A stretch of 64,000 bases of DNA, taken from the NCBI GenBank assembly GCA_018894105.1, contig CM032126.1, positions 26,944,391 to 27,008,390 on the forward strand, given 5' to 3'. Numbering within the stretch: position 1 is the first letter of the stretch; each line of letters starts with the position of its first letter. Positions 12,574 to 23,500 of the stretch are shown in pieces. Below the pieces are notes generated by a model, which saw only the letters and a program-made list of their open reading frames with translations, was not told the DNA's origin and did no database searches. A program made the translations under genes and the position numbers. This stretch comes from Jacaranda mimosifolia. Its lineage: Eukaryota > Streptophyta > Magnoliopsida > Lamiales > Bignoniaceae.

Positions 12574-12747
12574 TGCCTTTTCCTATCACGATCGCCTTCC
12601 TTTCCTCGGCATTCATTCCAAAAGAAAGAGCTAGTGAACCTCACCAATCCTATTCCAGTTCTCTCAGATAGAGCAGGATAGTTGCCATCAAGCTGCCTCT
12701 TTAGAGCAAGGGCCTTTTGAGACCAATGCTATTAAGAAGAAGAGCCT
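12574..12747. other. Roughly 170 bp segment present in only one gypsy LTR
   Basis: The partner LTR runs straight from GCAAAGGAATACA to TTTGGCTAGATAAATT (around 4326-4350). This LTR has about 170 extra bases between the same two flanks. The segment is richer in GC than its surroundings, has no terminal inverted repeats, and shows no clear target duplication. Its style (CTTTCCTCGGCATTCATTCC, GAAAGAGCTAGTGAACCTCA) recalls plant mitochondrial intergenic DNA, but that is only an impression. Confidence 0.5.
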
Positions 12748-13955
12748 TGGCTAGATAAATTAATCGATGACAATCAATAACACATTTGCAATTCTACTGT
12801 TGTTAGTTCCCCACCTTGTCACTCCATTTTTGAAAACACGGAAATCCTTATCCTTCTAAGCCCAAAAGTGATTGGCTTGGCAAAGTAATCATGTATCAAC
12901 ATAATAAGTCGCATGCTTTATCCTGCTCATAGACAATTACCTCCAACTGGCTATGAGACAGGAAAATAATTGTTGGGTATCGGTTGAAGACCAACGATCA
13001 TTAGTCTATTCTACTCGATCATTTTTTGGAATTGATCCCAAGGTCCACCCCAGGGGTATCAAGTAGTCCTATCAATGTAGTATAAAACGTCTAACAATAG
13101 TGCAATTAACATAAGAACTCGCCATGATAATCGAACAGTCAATCAATTAATATCAAGTTCACTCCAAGATAATAGTCATGGCGATAATAGAAAATACATT
13201 TTGAATTTTTTTTTCAATTTTCACAACACAATCTCCAATTTCAGGTAAAGCAGAATAAATCATGATTAAACATGAACTACAATTAGTATAAAGTGGCGAT
13301 GTGAGGTAAATTTTGCAAACCATTTACTTTTCTAGAACTTGTGTGAACATGAATTGGATTAATCATTTTGTTCAGGAATACAACATTTCAGGATAGGTTG
13401 AGAATTCAAATAATAATAGCTCAAGAATCACGGGCAAAGAATAAGAGAACTTCAAATGGACTGTCAAGATCAATACAAGAGTCGAAAATCAATATAGCAT
13501 AGGTGAAAAACAATCTTCAACAAAGAAAGGATCAAACAATAATAATATATTTATTAATATATATATATATGTATATATAATTATAAGTTGATAATTTATA
13601 TCAGGACAGGTTGAGAATTATGGTTCAAGAACTACAGGCAAAGAAGAACAGTTCAGACAGACTGTCAAATTCAACATAAAAATCGAAGAATAGCATAGAA
13701 CGAACAAACATCAATTATTGAATCTCAACATAGAAAGAATCAAGCAACAGTGATATATTTACAAATATAGATATGTTCTTTCTCCACTAAAGAAATCTCA
13801 TACTACTGAGTATAAACTCACTTAGTATCTCCCGAGTGATGATAACCCACTATGCACCTGTACCGACCACGTCATCGCCACCTATTTCCATTTAAAACGC
13901 AACATAAGAGAACTAATTCTAACAATGTCACACTTGTGACTTAGAATGTTTTAGG

Positions 13956-14604
13956 CATTGTTTAAAAAACTAGATCGGACTAGTTGAACCATTGACCGCC
14001 CTATGAATTGGTTCAATTTTGAGTAAAAACCAGTAGACTAAGAAGACCATCCTATTTTGTGAAAACTGTCAGAACTAGCGGTTGGACTAGTTTAAACTAT
14101 TGAACAGGTCACGATTTATGGAAATCAAACCGGTTCATTTATTTTCTTTTCTTCCCTTTAATTTTTGGCATAATTAATACTTTTTTTAATATTTTTTTGG
14201 CCTAATGTGAACCTCCAAAGCTAAGATACATCTTAAAAAGGTAAAAGCCTAAAACACTCAAATAGATCTACAAAATAAAAGCCCCAAATCAAATGTAACA
14301 TTCTAATTTTTAAATTCAGCTAGAAGGTAGAAACCTTTACTCCATTACCCAACATGTATGTCTTGGCTATCTCTTCCAAGAAATTCTAACCTATGAAGTT
14401 GAATAATATAATTTAGACTCTTTATGCTTTATGTTTGGAGTTTCATTAACTTTGAAGTAATATATAAAATATACAATATATATTATATAATTATGATGTC
14501 GCCGCTCAATTGCAGTTCGATTACAACATGACCAATGGTTGAACCAGTAAACCATGACCAGTAAGTTTTCCGATTCAATGAACGATCCAATTTTTTGTGC
14601 ACTG
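13956..14604. mobile_element. hAT-type MITE (649 bp) in the gypsy 5' LTR
   Basis: Flanked by a perfect 8 bp direct repeat GTTTTAGG at 13948-13955 and 14605-14612. The partner LTR has a single copy at the equivalent site (GAATGTTTTAGGTGTATTATG, around 5511-5530), giving a clean empty site. The ends are imperfect inverted repeats: left CATTGTTTAAAAAACTAGAT, right end read inward CAGTGCACAAAAAATTGGAT. An 8 bp duplication and CA.TG-type ends fit the hAT superfamily. No coding capacity is seen, so it would have depended on a transposase made elsewhere. Confidence 0.85.
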
Positions 14605-14620
14605 GTTTTAGGTGTATTAT

Positions 14621-14740
14621 GTTATTCTATGTCTTTCGAATTGTTTTTCTATTTCTATGGATACTACTGCAATATACTATGTTATTCTATGTCTTTCAAA
14701 TCCTTTTCCTATTTCTATGCATACTACTGCAATATTTCAG
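14621..14740. repeat. 60 bp tandem duplication in the gypsy 5' LTR
   Basis: Units start at 14621 and 14681, both with GTTATTCTATGTCTTTC and ending ATACTACTGCAATAT. The other LTR has one copy. Because 60 is a multiple of three, it creates repeat-bearing open frames (14554-14875) that should not be read as genes. Confidence 0.8.
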
Positions 14741-16104
14741 GGTAATGATATCTTCATCGTTCCTACATTCTTTAATAATTTGAGCTTCATTATTAACATT
14801 TCTCATATCTCACACTTGATTAGGGTTATGTGTCTTACATGCAATCTAACCAACACAGACTCACTCTTTACTTAGCGATAAATTATATCATCATAGCCCT
14901 TAACCCAACTAGGCTAATTTCATTAATTCGGTCAATTAGGTTTCTAGGATTAATTTTTCATCTTACATCTTTAGTTTTTAACTTCTTTGATTATGTTAAT
15001 TAAGTTTATTGGCTTTTGGCTAAGTCTGCATCAATTCAAGGTCAAAGGCTAAATTTATAATTAAAGTCTCAACCAATTGGCTTAGTTTATCTAGGTGAAG
15101 GTCCTGTCTAATTCCCAATCTAATTAAGTTTCAATTCAATCAAAGCAAAGCCAAATCAATCGATAAAAATTGGAATTTACCAAATTGGACTAGGTTCGAG
15201 TCCAAATTAAAGCACGATTTTAGCCCCAGTGAACCGAAATAAAATTTCCATCTTCCTATGCCAAGGTCGCCAGAGTGCCTCCATCTACCATTAGAGTTCA
15301 ACCCGAACCATTTGGTAGGTCTGCCTCGCTGAACCTAGAAAAAGCTCTCAATTAATTCCCCTTTCTATCGCCTTACCACTTAATTGAACAAAAATTAGTT
15401 GGCCACCGCCTCTCTGCTGGCTTAATTACTTCATCAGCAGCCATCGAAACCTGCAATTGAACACACCTTATTATTCATCACATTGAGCCCATCTCAACTC
15501 ACCGACAATTCCTAACTTCAACCAGCGATAGCCGACAAACCGTTACCACCTTGGCCTTATGATGCTGACCTCCAAAATTTCGTCTATTCCTCAACTGGTT
15601 TGGTTAATTTTTGGTATAGAAATGCTCACCATGATGAGAAGAACATTTCTATTGGGTTGGTTTTAAGTTTCAAGCCATTGTTGAGCAAAACCGAGCTTAG
15701 GAAGAGACTGGGGCCAGATTTTGAGAATTTGATAAACTTTCATATTTTTCAGTCTTTTCAATTTGACCCAAAATTTTACACCACCTTCAATGCAATCCGT
15801 AAGCTTCAACCACCTTACACTTTGGCTCCTAGGTTGCAATTGAGTCCTCCAGCTTTTATTTTTTGCACATTGATCCATCTCAATAGAATTTTGACATTAT
15901 GTCCAATCGAGTTAATTTTTCAATCCTTATATTTTGGAAATATTCCCTAGAGATCCTCTTTGCTATAAATTTATTTTAACTAAGGCCTAATCTAATTTAA
16001 TTTTCCTCAAAATGTATGTTAACTTAACTCTCTAAACATTAATTGATTAATTTTAAATTTAAACTTTAATTTAAATTTTTGTGTTCCCAAGTTGGGGTGT
16101 TACG

Positions 16105-17320
16105 CACGGGCTCCTTCTTTTTCCCCTTTTCTTTCTTTCTGTTTCTCCTTCTTCATCTCTCTTCTGCCCCCAAATAGTTTCCACCCCCTTTTGCCACTAC
16201 CGTCCAACGATGTTGTCGCCATCACCACCCCTCTCCACACTCACTGTTGCTGTTGTTTTTGCCACGCTGTCACTGTTCCTCCATTACATCAATGAGTTAT
16301 TCTTTACCTTAATCTTTTTTATATCCTTGTTTATTTAGTTAGTTTTGTATGTTAGTATGTTAATTTAATATGATTTGTATTATTTAGTATGATTGATTGT
16401 TAGTATGTTTAGTATTATATTGATATTTTGTTTAGGATTGATATTGTTAGTATCTTTAGTTTAGTTAATTTGATATTGTTAGTATATTAGTATGTTTAGT
16501 TTAGTCTAATTTGATATTGGTATTTAGTTTGTTTAGTTAATTTGATATTTGAGTTTGGATTGAGTTTAATATTTATATAATTTTAGTTTAGAATTGAATA
16601 TAGGATTGGAAGAGGCAACTGCAAAGAAATTCATATAGGATAATTTAAGACTACCCGAAATAACCAAGGTAGCTTGTGAGACTAAATTCCATGTTATTCT
16701 AAATGGTCATCTTACAAATTATTTTAAACTTAAATGACTAAAAATTTAACTAAAAATAATATATATTGCCAAGTATAATCGAATTCTCATTGCCTATAAT
16801 TACAAAATAGCCTATTTTACCAACCAACTCCACGTTCAAACTCATCTCGACCTCATCATTCTCAAAGATTTTTAAAAGTTAGAAACATAAAGAATAAAAA
16901 TTTTATCATCTAATCTTCACAATGTCTGAATATTTATCTCAAGAAGTAGTGAAAAATATCCTTACAGGTCGTCTTCGTAGTCTCATATCAAGTTCAAGTG
17001 CGTGTCAAAATCATGGAATTTACTAATCCCAAATCCATTCTTCATATCAATGCACACACAAAAACCATTCTCTCTAATCCCTTTAGTGCCTAGATGGACC
17101 AAATCATCGTCACGTGCTATTCTAAAAATAAAAAAAATGAATAATGTAATGATTCCTAAAGAAAAATGCTAGTACTATTAAAAATTATTCTACTATCATA
17201 AGTTGAAAGCTCACTTGAGGTACGAGTCTCTTTGGTTGTTCTTAACCGTTTTTATACATTTCATATACGTAAATATTAATTTGTCATAATAATATTAATT
17301 ATTTTCCATATGTGTTGTTT
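16105..17320 (+). other. CACTA 1 interior, non-coding upstream part
   Basis: Resumes the CACTA element after the gypsy insertion with a C/T-rich stretch (TTTCTTTCTGTTTCTCCTTC) matching 45320-45420. About 250 bp of repetitive GATATTGTTAGTATGTTTAG-like sequence follows, as in CACTA 2 at 45490-45960. The segment 16700-17210 matches 46380-46690. These look like leader and intron sequence. The short open frames at 16081-16338 are low-complexity and not supported. Confidence 0.55.
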
Positions 17321-17326
17321 GTATAG

Positions 17327-19265
17327 ATGGCAAACCAATCAGGTTTCTGTCCCCCCCACTATTGGTTGAGGTCGAGGTTCTGGTCGAAGTATGGAGACTT
17401 CTTCGACCAATCAGATATACTTTCCAACCAACCAGTCTCCCACCACAATGTCGACTGGTCATTACTTTATGCCTACCATGCCTTCCTCCTACACATCTCC
17501 CTAGTGCTCCATCTCCTTTATCCTCTTCATCACCATCACATGTGGCCTCCTTTGTTGCTATGAGGTCATCTACATGTTGCTTCCGACATCCACCCTCGCA
17601 ACAATATTACTTGCCCCAGCCACCACACACTTCACCTACAGGCACTCAACCAACCCCTATTACTCTATTTGATAATTTCACATCATCATCAGCAGCTGAT
17701 TCTTCAATGGGCTAGACATTAGGCGAGGTTGGATTGGAGCCCCTATCTATAGTTTTGGCAAGGTATACTTCATCCTGAAGGACACTACGAGTGAGTTCTC
17801 ATTATTACATAAATATTATTTTATTATTATTTTGATAATTATATATTAATATTAAGAATTTTGTGCAGGTATACACTCTTACTCGACGTTACCAAGTTCT
17901 TGATGAGGGTGATCAAGAGCAAGGTATAGGAGCCCTATACGAGTGTTAGGGAGTGGAAGGTATACGAGTGTTATTAATATATTTACTTTTACAAATTGGC
18001 TATGTCTGTGTATTGTAAGTATACTAACTTATTTCATTTTCTTTCACAAAGATATGTCCATTGGGACCCTTTGTACAAAGGCCATTTCATAGGGCCTTCA
18101 ATACTAAAAGGGATCACTGATTAAGTGGCGTGCATGCCCACGCCTGGAAGACGAGCAAAAAGCCAGAGTGGATTGACGAGAACACTTGGGATGCCCTATA
18201 GTAACACCGGCTAAGATTTCCAAAAAGGTCCACACAGGCTAAGAATAATTGGGCTTCTGAGACCGGTGGATCCCTCTATACTTGAGGGAGTATATCGATT
18301 GGGAGATATGTGAAGTATTTAGTAAGTTTTCTAACTTTTAGTATTTAGTAAACTTAGTGTACTTTTTGAATATTTGTTACTTATCTTATGTTTATAATCT
18401 TTGCATGACATGGTTGATGGGGAAGGGTTGGTGCCCTTCCCAAATGATAATGTACTATCATTTACACTGTTGTTGAACTTTCTTTCTTTCTTTTTTTTGG
18501 GTAAAGATTGATTTTAGGGGAGACTCCATCAAATCTTTTTCCTATATTAATTCTAGATTAATATTATATTAATTTTTACTTTCTATATATAGGCTTGGGG
18601 CTGCAGATGACCCTGATGGTGGAGAAGATTTTTACATGTACCCACTAGAGACATTCTGATAGGAGCTAGGTGGATAAGAGGGTAGAGAGAGTTGCTGTAA
18701 GTTTTGTTACAATGACATAATCTATTTTTGTTACCTTGTATAGTATATTCATTTATTTATTTTCATCTTACAAGAGAGCTTCTAGCACATGCTACAATCC
18801 CAGTCTCAGCTGGAGGGTGTTGGGAGCAATGTAGAGACCCAACAATCTCAAGTTAAGTTGTGGACTCAAGTTGTAAATAGCCTCAACAAGAACGGGTAGG
18901 TGTATGGGCTGAGCTACCAGCAGTCACCCTTCTACACCAGTACACCTTTAGAGGAGCCACTGAGTGCATCAATTGCAGCCCAGTTGGAGGCATGCTTGGA
19001 GGCCCGTTTTCAAGCTAGTATTTAGGATATACAGATCATATTCTCATCGCGATTGGACGTGATACATGGTATATTTTCTTAGCTAGTCATGCAGAGGGAT
19101 GCTCCGTCCGGATCGTCTGCCCCGCCTTTGCACTAGCCCCCGCCCTTACCCCAATCTTATCAACAACATTTTCCTCTACAACACAGAGGCAATTATGATC
19201 AGTAGTAGCATGGCACTGAGCAATATGACTATTTCAACTTCAATGATGATGCTGCTGGCTAGTAG
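17327..19265 (+). pseudogene. Transposase_24 (plant Ptta/En/Spm, TNP1-like) gene remnant in CACTA 1
   Basis: Starts with ATGGCAAACCAATCAGG at 17327 after an AT-rich intron-like stretch. The next part codes a Gly/Pro/Ser-rich region (SQQYYLPQPPHTSPTGTQ near 17600). Conserved family blocks follow in scattered exons: HAHAWKTSKKPEWIDENTWD near 18140-18200, AKNNWASETGG near 18235-18270, then LEGVGSNVETQQSQVKLWTQ near 18805-18860 and VYGLSYQQSPF near 18900-18935. These match plant Ptta/En/Spm-type proteins, which bind transposon ends rather than cutting DNA. Stops and frameshifts occur in every block. The same gene remnant lies in CACTA 2 at 47170-49195. Confidence 0.75.
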
Positions 19266-19429
19266 ATAGGATATTTTTTTATGCTTATGTAATTATGAAA
19301 TATGACTTTTAAGACTTATATTTATAAAATTATGTTTTTGTTTGAAATTATTATTCCATTTATCATAATTTAATTGTATGTTATTTTATATGCAAGACGT
19401 ATCAACGAGTTCTAAGTCTAATTAAATAA

Positions 19430-19878
19430 AATTTATACATATAGTTTTAAAAAATAAATTTCCGATGGAAATCCAAAGATCTTCCAACAAAAAAGAATAC
19501 AAATAAATAATAATTTTAATAACTATCTAATGAAAATCCATCTAAATTTCATCAAAAAATAATAAAAAATAAATTAAAAAATAAGAAAGCCATCGAAAAA
19601 GGGACAGAAAATCGTCAAAAAGTTTTTCGATGGAACTCCACCATCGAAAAGTCAATGAAAATTGTGTTGTTTCAAATGGTTAAATTTCCATCACAAAATT
19701 GAGGAAAATTCATTGGAATTTTTTTTGACATATAGTTTCGATTGAAAAAGTGACGGAAAATTATTTGTGATGAGGGTTTTTTCGACACAAAAAAATTCCA
19801 TCGAAAATCTTTCATTTTGTGAAAAATCGTTATATTTTGTCGAGAAATTTCATTAAAAATGATGATTTTTTTATAGCA
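19430..19878. repeat. CACTA 1 right subterminal repeats and terminus
   Basis: Dense short motifs in both orientations: TCCGATGGAAATCC, TTCGATGGAACTCCACCATCG, CCATCGAAAA. They are followed by the degraded terminus TTTTTTATAGCA. The open frame at 19672-19899 on minus is made of these repeats and is not a gene. Confidence 0.7.
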
Positions 19879-20134
19879 AGGAAAAGGTATCTCTGTCATT
19901 TAATGCTTAGCACTACCTAAAACACCTCTTAAGCTCTCATAGGCAATCCTCTTTAGTTGCGTGCATACTATAAAAAGAGGGTTGGCCTCATTTATTTTCG
20001 CCTTTCACTTTATCTCTGTGGAATCTCTTTCTAGATTCCAGATTTCTCCCCCTTAATGTTGTCTCATTTAAACTCCTAGTGCTCTTTCCCTTATCCTTAG
20101 AGTTGTCTTAGAACATCCGTAGGGCAATCATTGA
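19879..20134. promoter_or_regulatory. Gene-free segment with a TATA-like box
   Basis: A TATA-like CTATAAAAAGAGG sits near 19968-19980, followed by a pyrimidine-rich stretch (TCTCTGTGGAATCTCTTTC). It looks like the promoter and leader of a retrotransposon LTR, but no matching second LTR was found. No gene is visible. Confidence 0.3.
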
Positions 20135-20149
20135 GAAAATGCTTGGATA

Positions 20150-20550
20150 TATACAAGGGCAGGTAGATAATATGTGCTTTACAAACATGCTCATGATGGA
20201 AGAGTGGCATGCCTTATTGTATATCTCGACGACATCATCTTAACTAAAGATATGTTGAAGAGTTGGGAAAATTAAAGAAAGGTCTTGCAAAGGAATTTGA
20301 AGTAAAAGATCTAGGGACTCTAAAGTATTTCTCAGCACAAAAATTACTTGAACTAAGAAAAGATAGTTTTTCTCAACGGAAGTATGTTCTTGATCTTCTT
20401 AAAGAGACAAGTGCGTTGGGAGGTAAATTAGGTGCAACACCAATAGAGTCTACTTACAAGGGAGAAATGGAGCAAGAAAGACCATAAGTTGACAAAGGAA
20501 GACATCCGTGCCTTGTTGGAAAGCTAATTTATCACTCTCTCTCACACAGC
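20150..20550 (+). pseudogene. Copia reverse transcriptase, part before the hAT insertion
   Basis: Reading across frames: KHAHDGRVACLIVYLDDI at about 20187-20240, where YLDD is the catalytic motif (YVDD in most relatives). After a frame break comes LKKGLAKEFEVKDLGTLKYF (20265-20330), then FSQRKYVLDLLKE (20368-20405), then LVGKLIYHS near 20510-20540. The order and spacing are those of copia reverse transcriptase. It is broken by at least two frame changes. Confidence 0.82.
20543..20550. repeat. Left target-site duplication of hAT 1
   Basis: CACACAGC here and CACATGGC at 24121-24128 agree at 6 of 8 positions. Removing one copy and the element rejoins the copia reading frame (SHT..P..FVVSVVNQFM). 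Confidence 0.75.
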
Positions 20551-23500
20551 CAAGGTTGTAAAAAATGTAAATTGGACTTGACATGGAATAAGAATAAAGA
20601 TCGTAGATGTGGGATAGTAAAACAAACAGTGCAATCTTACCTGTATTGTCTAAATTGTATTTGAATATATCATGCATATGTACATAAATAAGAAAAATTC
20701 AAAAGAATTTCTTTTCAAATATGATTTATTATATTTATTATGAAAGAAAATATATGAAATAGAATATACTAAACTAAAAATACACGACATTTAATAATAA
20801 GTCTTAGTACAAGTTTAAAAGTGGTCCTAACATCAAACATACAACATTTAACAAAAGAAGTTTTTGATTCTGCAATCAAAAGAGAAAAGATTAAAATAAA
20901 TCTCTGGGAGCTACATCATCATAAATTGCATCATCTAGACTAGCATTACCATCATCCATTTCATCCTCTGGTGCAACCTCTTCATCATGTACACTTATAT
21001 CATCATTAGGAATAGTCAAATCATCTAATGAGGCACTACTAATAATATGATCACTTAAGCATTCATCTCCTCATCAACTAGAATCTCATAATCATCAACT
21101 TACAATATGTGATTTCCCATCTACATTTATTTCTTCATTGTTTTCCAAGATCCATTCATCGTCGGAGGAAAGATCATCCATGTCGTATTCAATATGTTTT
21201 TTACTTTACTTTTGGTCATCACAACATCATTTTTTGCTTTAAATGGTTTCCTCTCTTTGTGTCCTAAATAAATAAAGAAACTATTAAATGGGCAAGCAAG
21301 TAATTTGAAAAATAATTGATTCATTGATAACTGATAATAGTTTGTAATTTAAGAAAATTTACCATCTCAAAAGCATTCCAATTACTCTTGTATCTAGAAG
21401 AACTGCATGTCAAACTTAATATTCGAATAGCAAACTCCTTAAGCTCTAGATGTTCATAATCGTACGATTCCTACCATTTAGCTGGACTTCTTGTTTTGAT
21501 TCCATTTTTTGCTTCCAAAAACTTCATTGCATTCTTGAAGTCTTTAAGTTGAAGATCAATATTCGAGGACATTTCATCATCTAACACCATTCTCTGCAAA
21601 CACTTCTACAATCCATGTTCAACTTCAATATCAGCTTTGAAGTTAAGATTATAATAAAATTGAGGATTTAGGTAACATGCTCAACATGCAAGGGCCTATG
21701 AAGTTGCTTACCCCACCTTTCATCGATGATATCTTGTAGAGGTAAGTAGCTAAAGAAATAGAATAAAAAACAAATCAAACTTACTTTCCAAACAAATGAA
21801 GAATTTAAAATAAAATAATTTAATTAGATTCATAGTTTACCATTTTTTGACATTATTGAAGGCACTTTGTATTTTCTCTTTAGCATGATCCATGTCTTCA
21901 TAAATAAAACCCATGGCTGGTTTCTTATCCAAAGCCACCAATAGAGAATCTTAATTAAAGGATAAACAGCTTTCAAACAAACAACAATATTTTTTCAAAA
22001 TGTATTATCTAACACTCCATTTTCAACATCCTTTCCATCCTTTAACTTTGCAGACCAACTAGATTTTCATTTAGTAGACGTGAACAATCTCATCAAAGCA
22101 CCTTTATTCTTATGGAGACAACCTAAAGTGAGATAGGATTTGCAAGCTGAGTAACAACTAGTCAAATCAAAACTTTTCCATTTGCGAAATGCTGCAACAA
22201 GGAAATGAGAATGGTCCTTGAATAAATGTAAGTCGTAATTTTTCTTCCCATGACAATTTTTTTTTTTATGGACCTTCAGCTTCTTCTCAAAGTCCTCCAA
22301 CATCAAATCAATGTACTATGTTGCACATGTGTCCAATAAAATTCTTTCTCTTCTGCATCAACAATTCTCTCACAACTTTGTACTTTGCAATGTTGTTTGT
22401 AACAACTTGGACAACATTATCTTTGCCAACCTCTTCTATCACATCATCTATCATTTTGAAGATTTTATCTACAATCTTGCATATATTTGACACATCAATG
22501 GACTTTAAGAATGTTGCTCCCTTGGGATTATTTACTAAGAAGTTGCAAATACTCCTCCCCCTCTTATATGTTCAGCTATCGGTTATAATGGTGCATCTTG
22601 TTCTTTTCCATTCAGATTTGTGCCCCTCAATGGCCTTCTTAAACATTTCCACTTCTTAATTCAAATACTCACCCTAAGTTCATACTATGATGGTGGTTTG
22701 AATCCAAGGCCATAACTGGAATTGACTCATCTATTTTAATAAATTCTTCATTCTTGACGGTGTTGAAAAATATAACACTAGCGTAGAAAAATCTAGCAAT
22801 GTCTCTACATGGTTCTTTCCTCAAATTTTTATTCATTATTGAATTGATAGTAACTTGAGTTATTCTCCTCTTAAAAATATTTACAATACTTTCCACATCT
22901 TTAGACTTTTTTCCTCACCAACTTGTTCAAAATCATCATTGTATTTGTTGCATCTTTTTTCTTGAATAGCTTGAAATTTCTTAATCAACTTTTTTTGTAT
23001 CTTACGAACAATTTCAAACATTTTATTTTTGATATTATCTGGAACTTGTGTGCAACTTACACATCCTTTTGCGTACAAGCTAAACGATGTTTCAAATGAT
23101 AAACTCTTGAAATTACTCTGCCAGGATATTTTCATTTTATCTTCTAGATATCTCTATCCACTATATAACTATGACTTCATCCAAGATCAATTTTACTTCC
23201 TAGAGCATTTTTCCTAGGCACTTTTTCCATTTCCCGAACTACCAACATTAGGAGTTGAACCATTAGCACTGAAAAAAGATATTTCAATTTCTAATATCCT
23301 ATATGGATTAAGGAGAAAAACCATGGTAAGAAATTAAAAAAGAAAAAGAACACTATGAAAACATCTTAAGCAGGCGTAAAAAATAAAACTAATCAGGCAT
23401 TAGGATAAAAATAAAATTTAATAAATAACTCCTCTCAAGAACGATAGCCAGAAAACTTCCTAGCCCAAACAATATGACAACCATATATTTGCTGATGTTT

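Larger units (their letters stand above)
3855..16104 (-). mobile_element. Ty3/gypsy chromovirus (Tekay/Del-like) LTR retrotransposon with very long LTRs
   Basis: Two long direct repeats (3855-6988 and 12100-16104) flank a 5.1 kb internal region whose minus strand reads, in order, gag with zinc knuckle, protease, reverse transcriptase, RNase H, integrase and a chromodomain-like C-terminus. The minus-strand LTR begins TGTAACACCCC and ends GGTGTACTACA. A primer-binding site like the initiator-methionine tRNA complement lies beside the 5' LTR and a purine tract beside the 3' LTR. Domain order and the chromodomain place it in the chromovirus branch; the 3-4 kb LTRs and TGTAACACCCC start suggest the Tekay/Del clade (inference). 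All reading frames are broken. The flanks GACAC (3850-3854) and CACGG (16105-16109) are not a convincing target duplication. Confidence 0.9.
12100..16104 (-). repeat. 5' LTR of the gypsy element, enlarged by internal insertions
   Basis: About 4.0 kb, some 870 bp longer than its partner at 3855-6988. The excess is explained by three events: an added segment at about 12574-12747, a MITE plus target duplication at 13956-14612, and a 60 bp tandem duplication at 14621-14740. The rest aligns with the other LTR with many base differences and small indels, so the insertion is old. Confidence 0.88.
3556..19878 (+). mobile_element. CACTA (En/Spm-type) DNA transposon 1, interrupted by a gypsy element
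   Basis: The left end at 3556 reads CACTTTAAAAAAATATTGC, close to CACTACAAAAAAATACTATT at the left end of CACTA 2 (43136). The right end near 19878 reads TTTTTTATAGCA where CACTA 2 has TTTTTTATAGTG. Both ends carry several hundred bases rich in short 'TCGATGGAAATTCC'-like subterminal repeats in both orientations, as expected for CACTA elements. Interior sequence 16105-19270 aligns in the same order with 45320-49200. The element is split by the gypsy retrotransposon at 3855-16104. Without that insertion it would be about 4.1 kb. Only a Transposase_24-like gene remnant is visible and no TNPD-type catalytic transposase, so it was probably non-autonomous. Flanking trinucleotides AGC and AGG do not match perfectly, so the outermost bases are approximate. 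Confidence 0.8.

Noticed and set aside
12574..12747. Reading the LTR filler segment as a transposon insertion
   Set aside because: No inverted ends and no clean duplication, so it is listed as an unexplained segment instead.
15600..15950. 116-residue open frame on plus within the gypsy 5' LTR
   Set aside because: LTR sequence; the partner LTR has no matching open frame and no family is recognised.
17362..17715. Pro-rich 117-residue frame starting at 17362 as an independent gene
   Set aside because: Internal to the Transposase_24-like remnant that begins at 17327; mixed frame of a Pro/Ser-rich linker.
22318..22659. 113-residue open frame on plus
   Set aside because: Antisense to the DUF659-like part of hAT 1 transposase.
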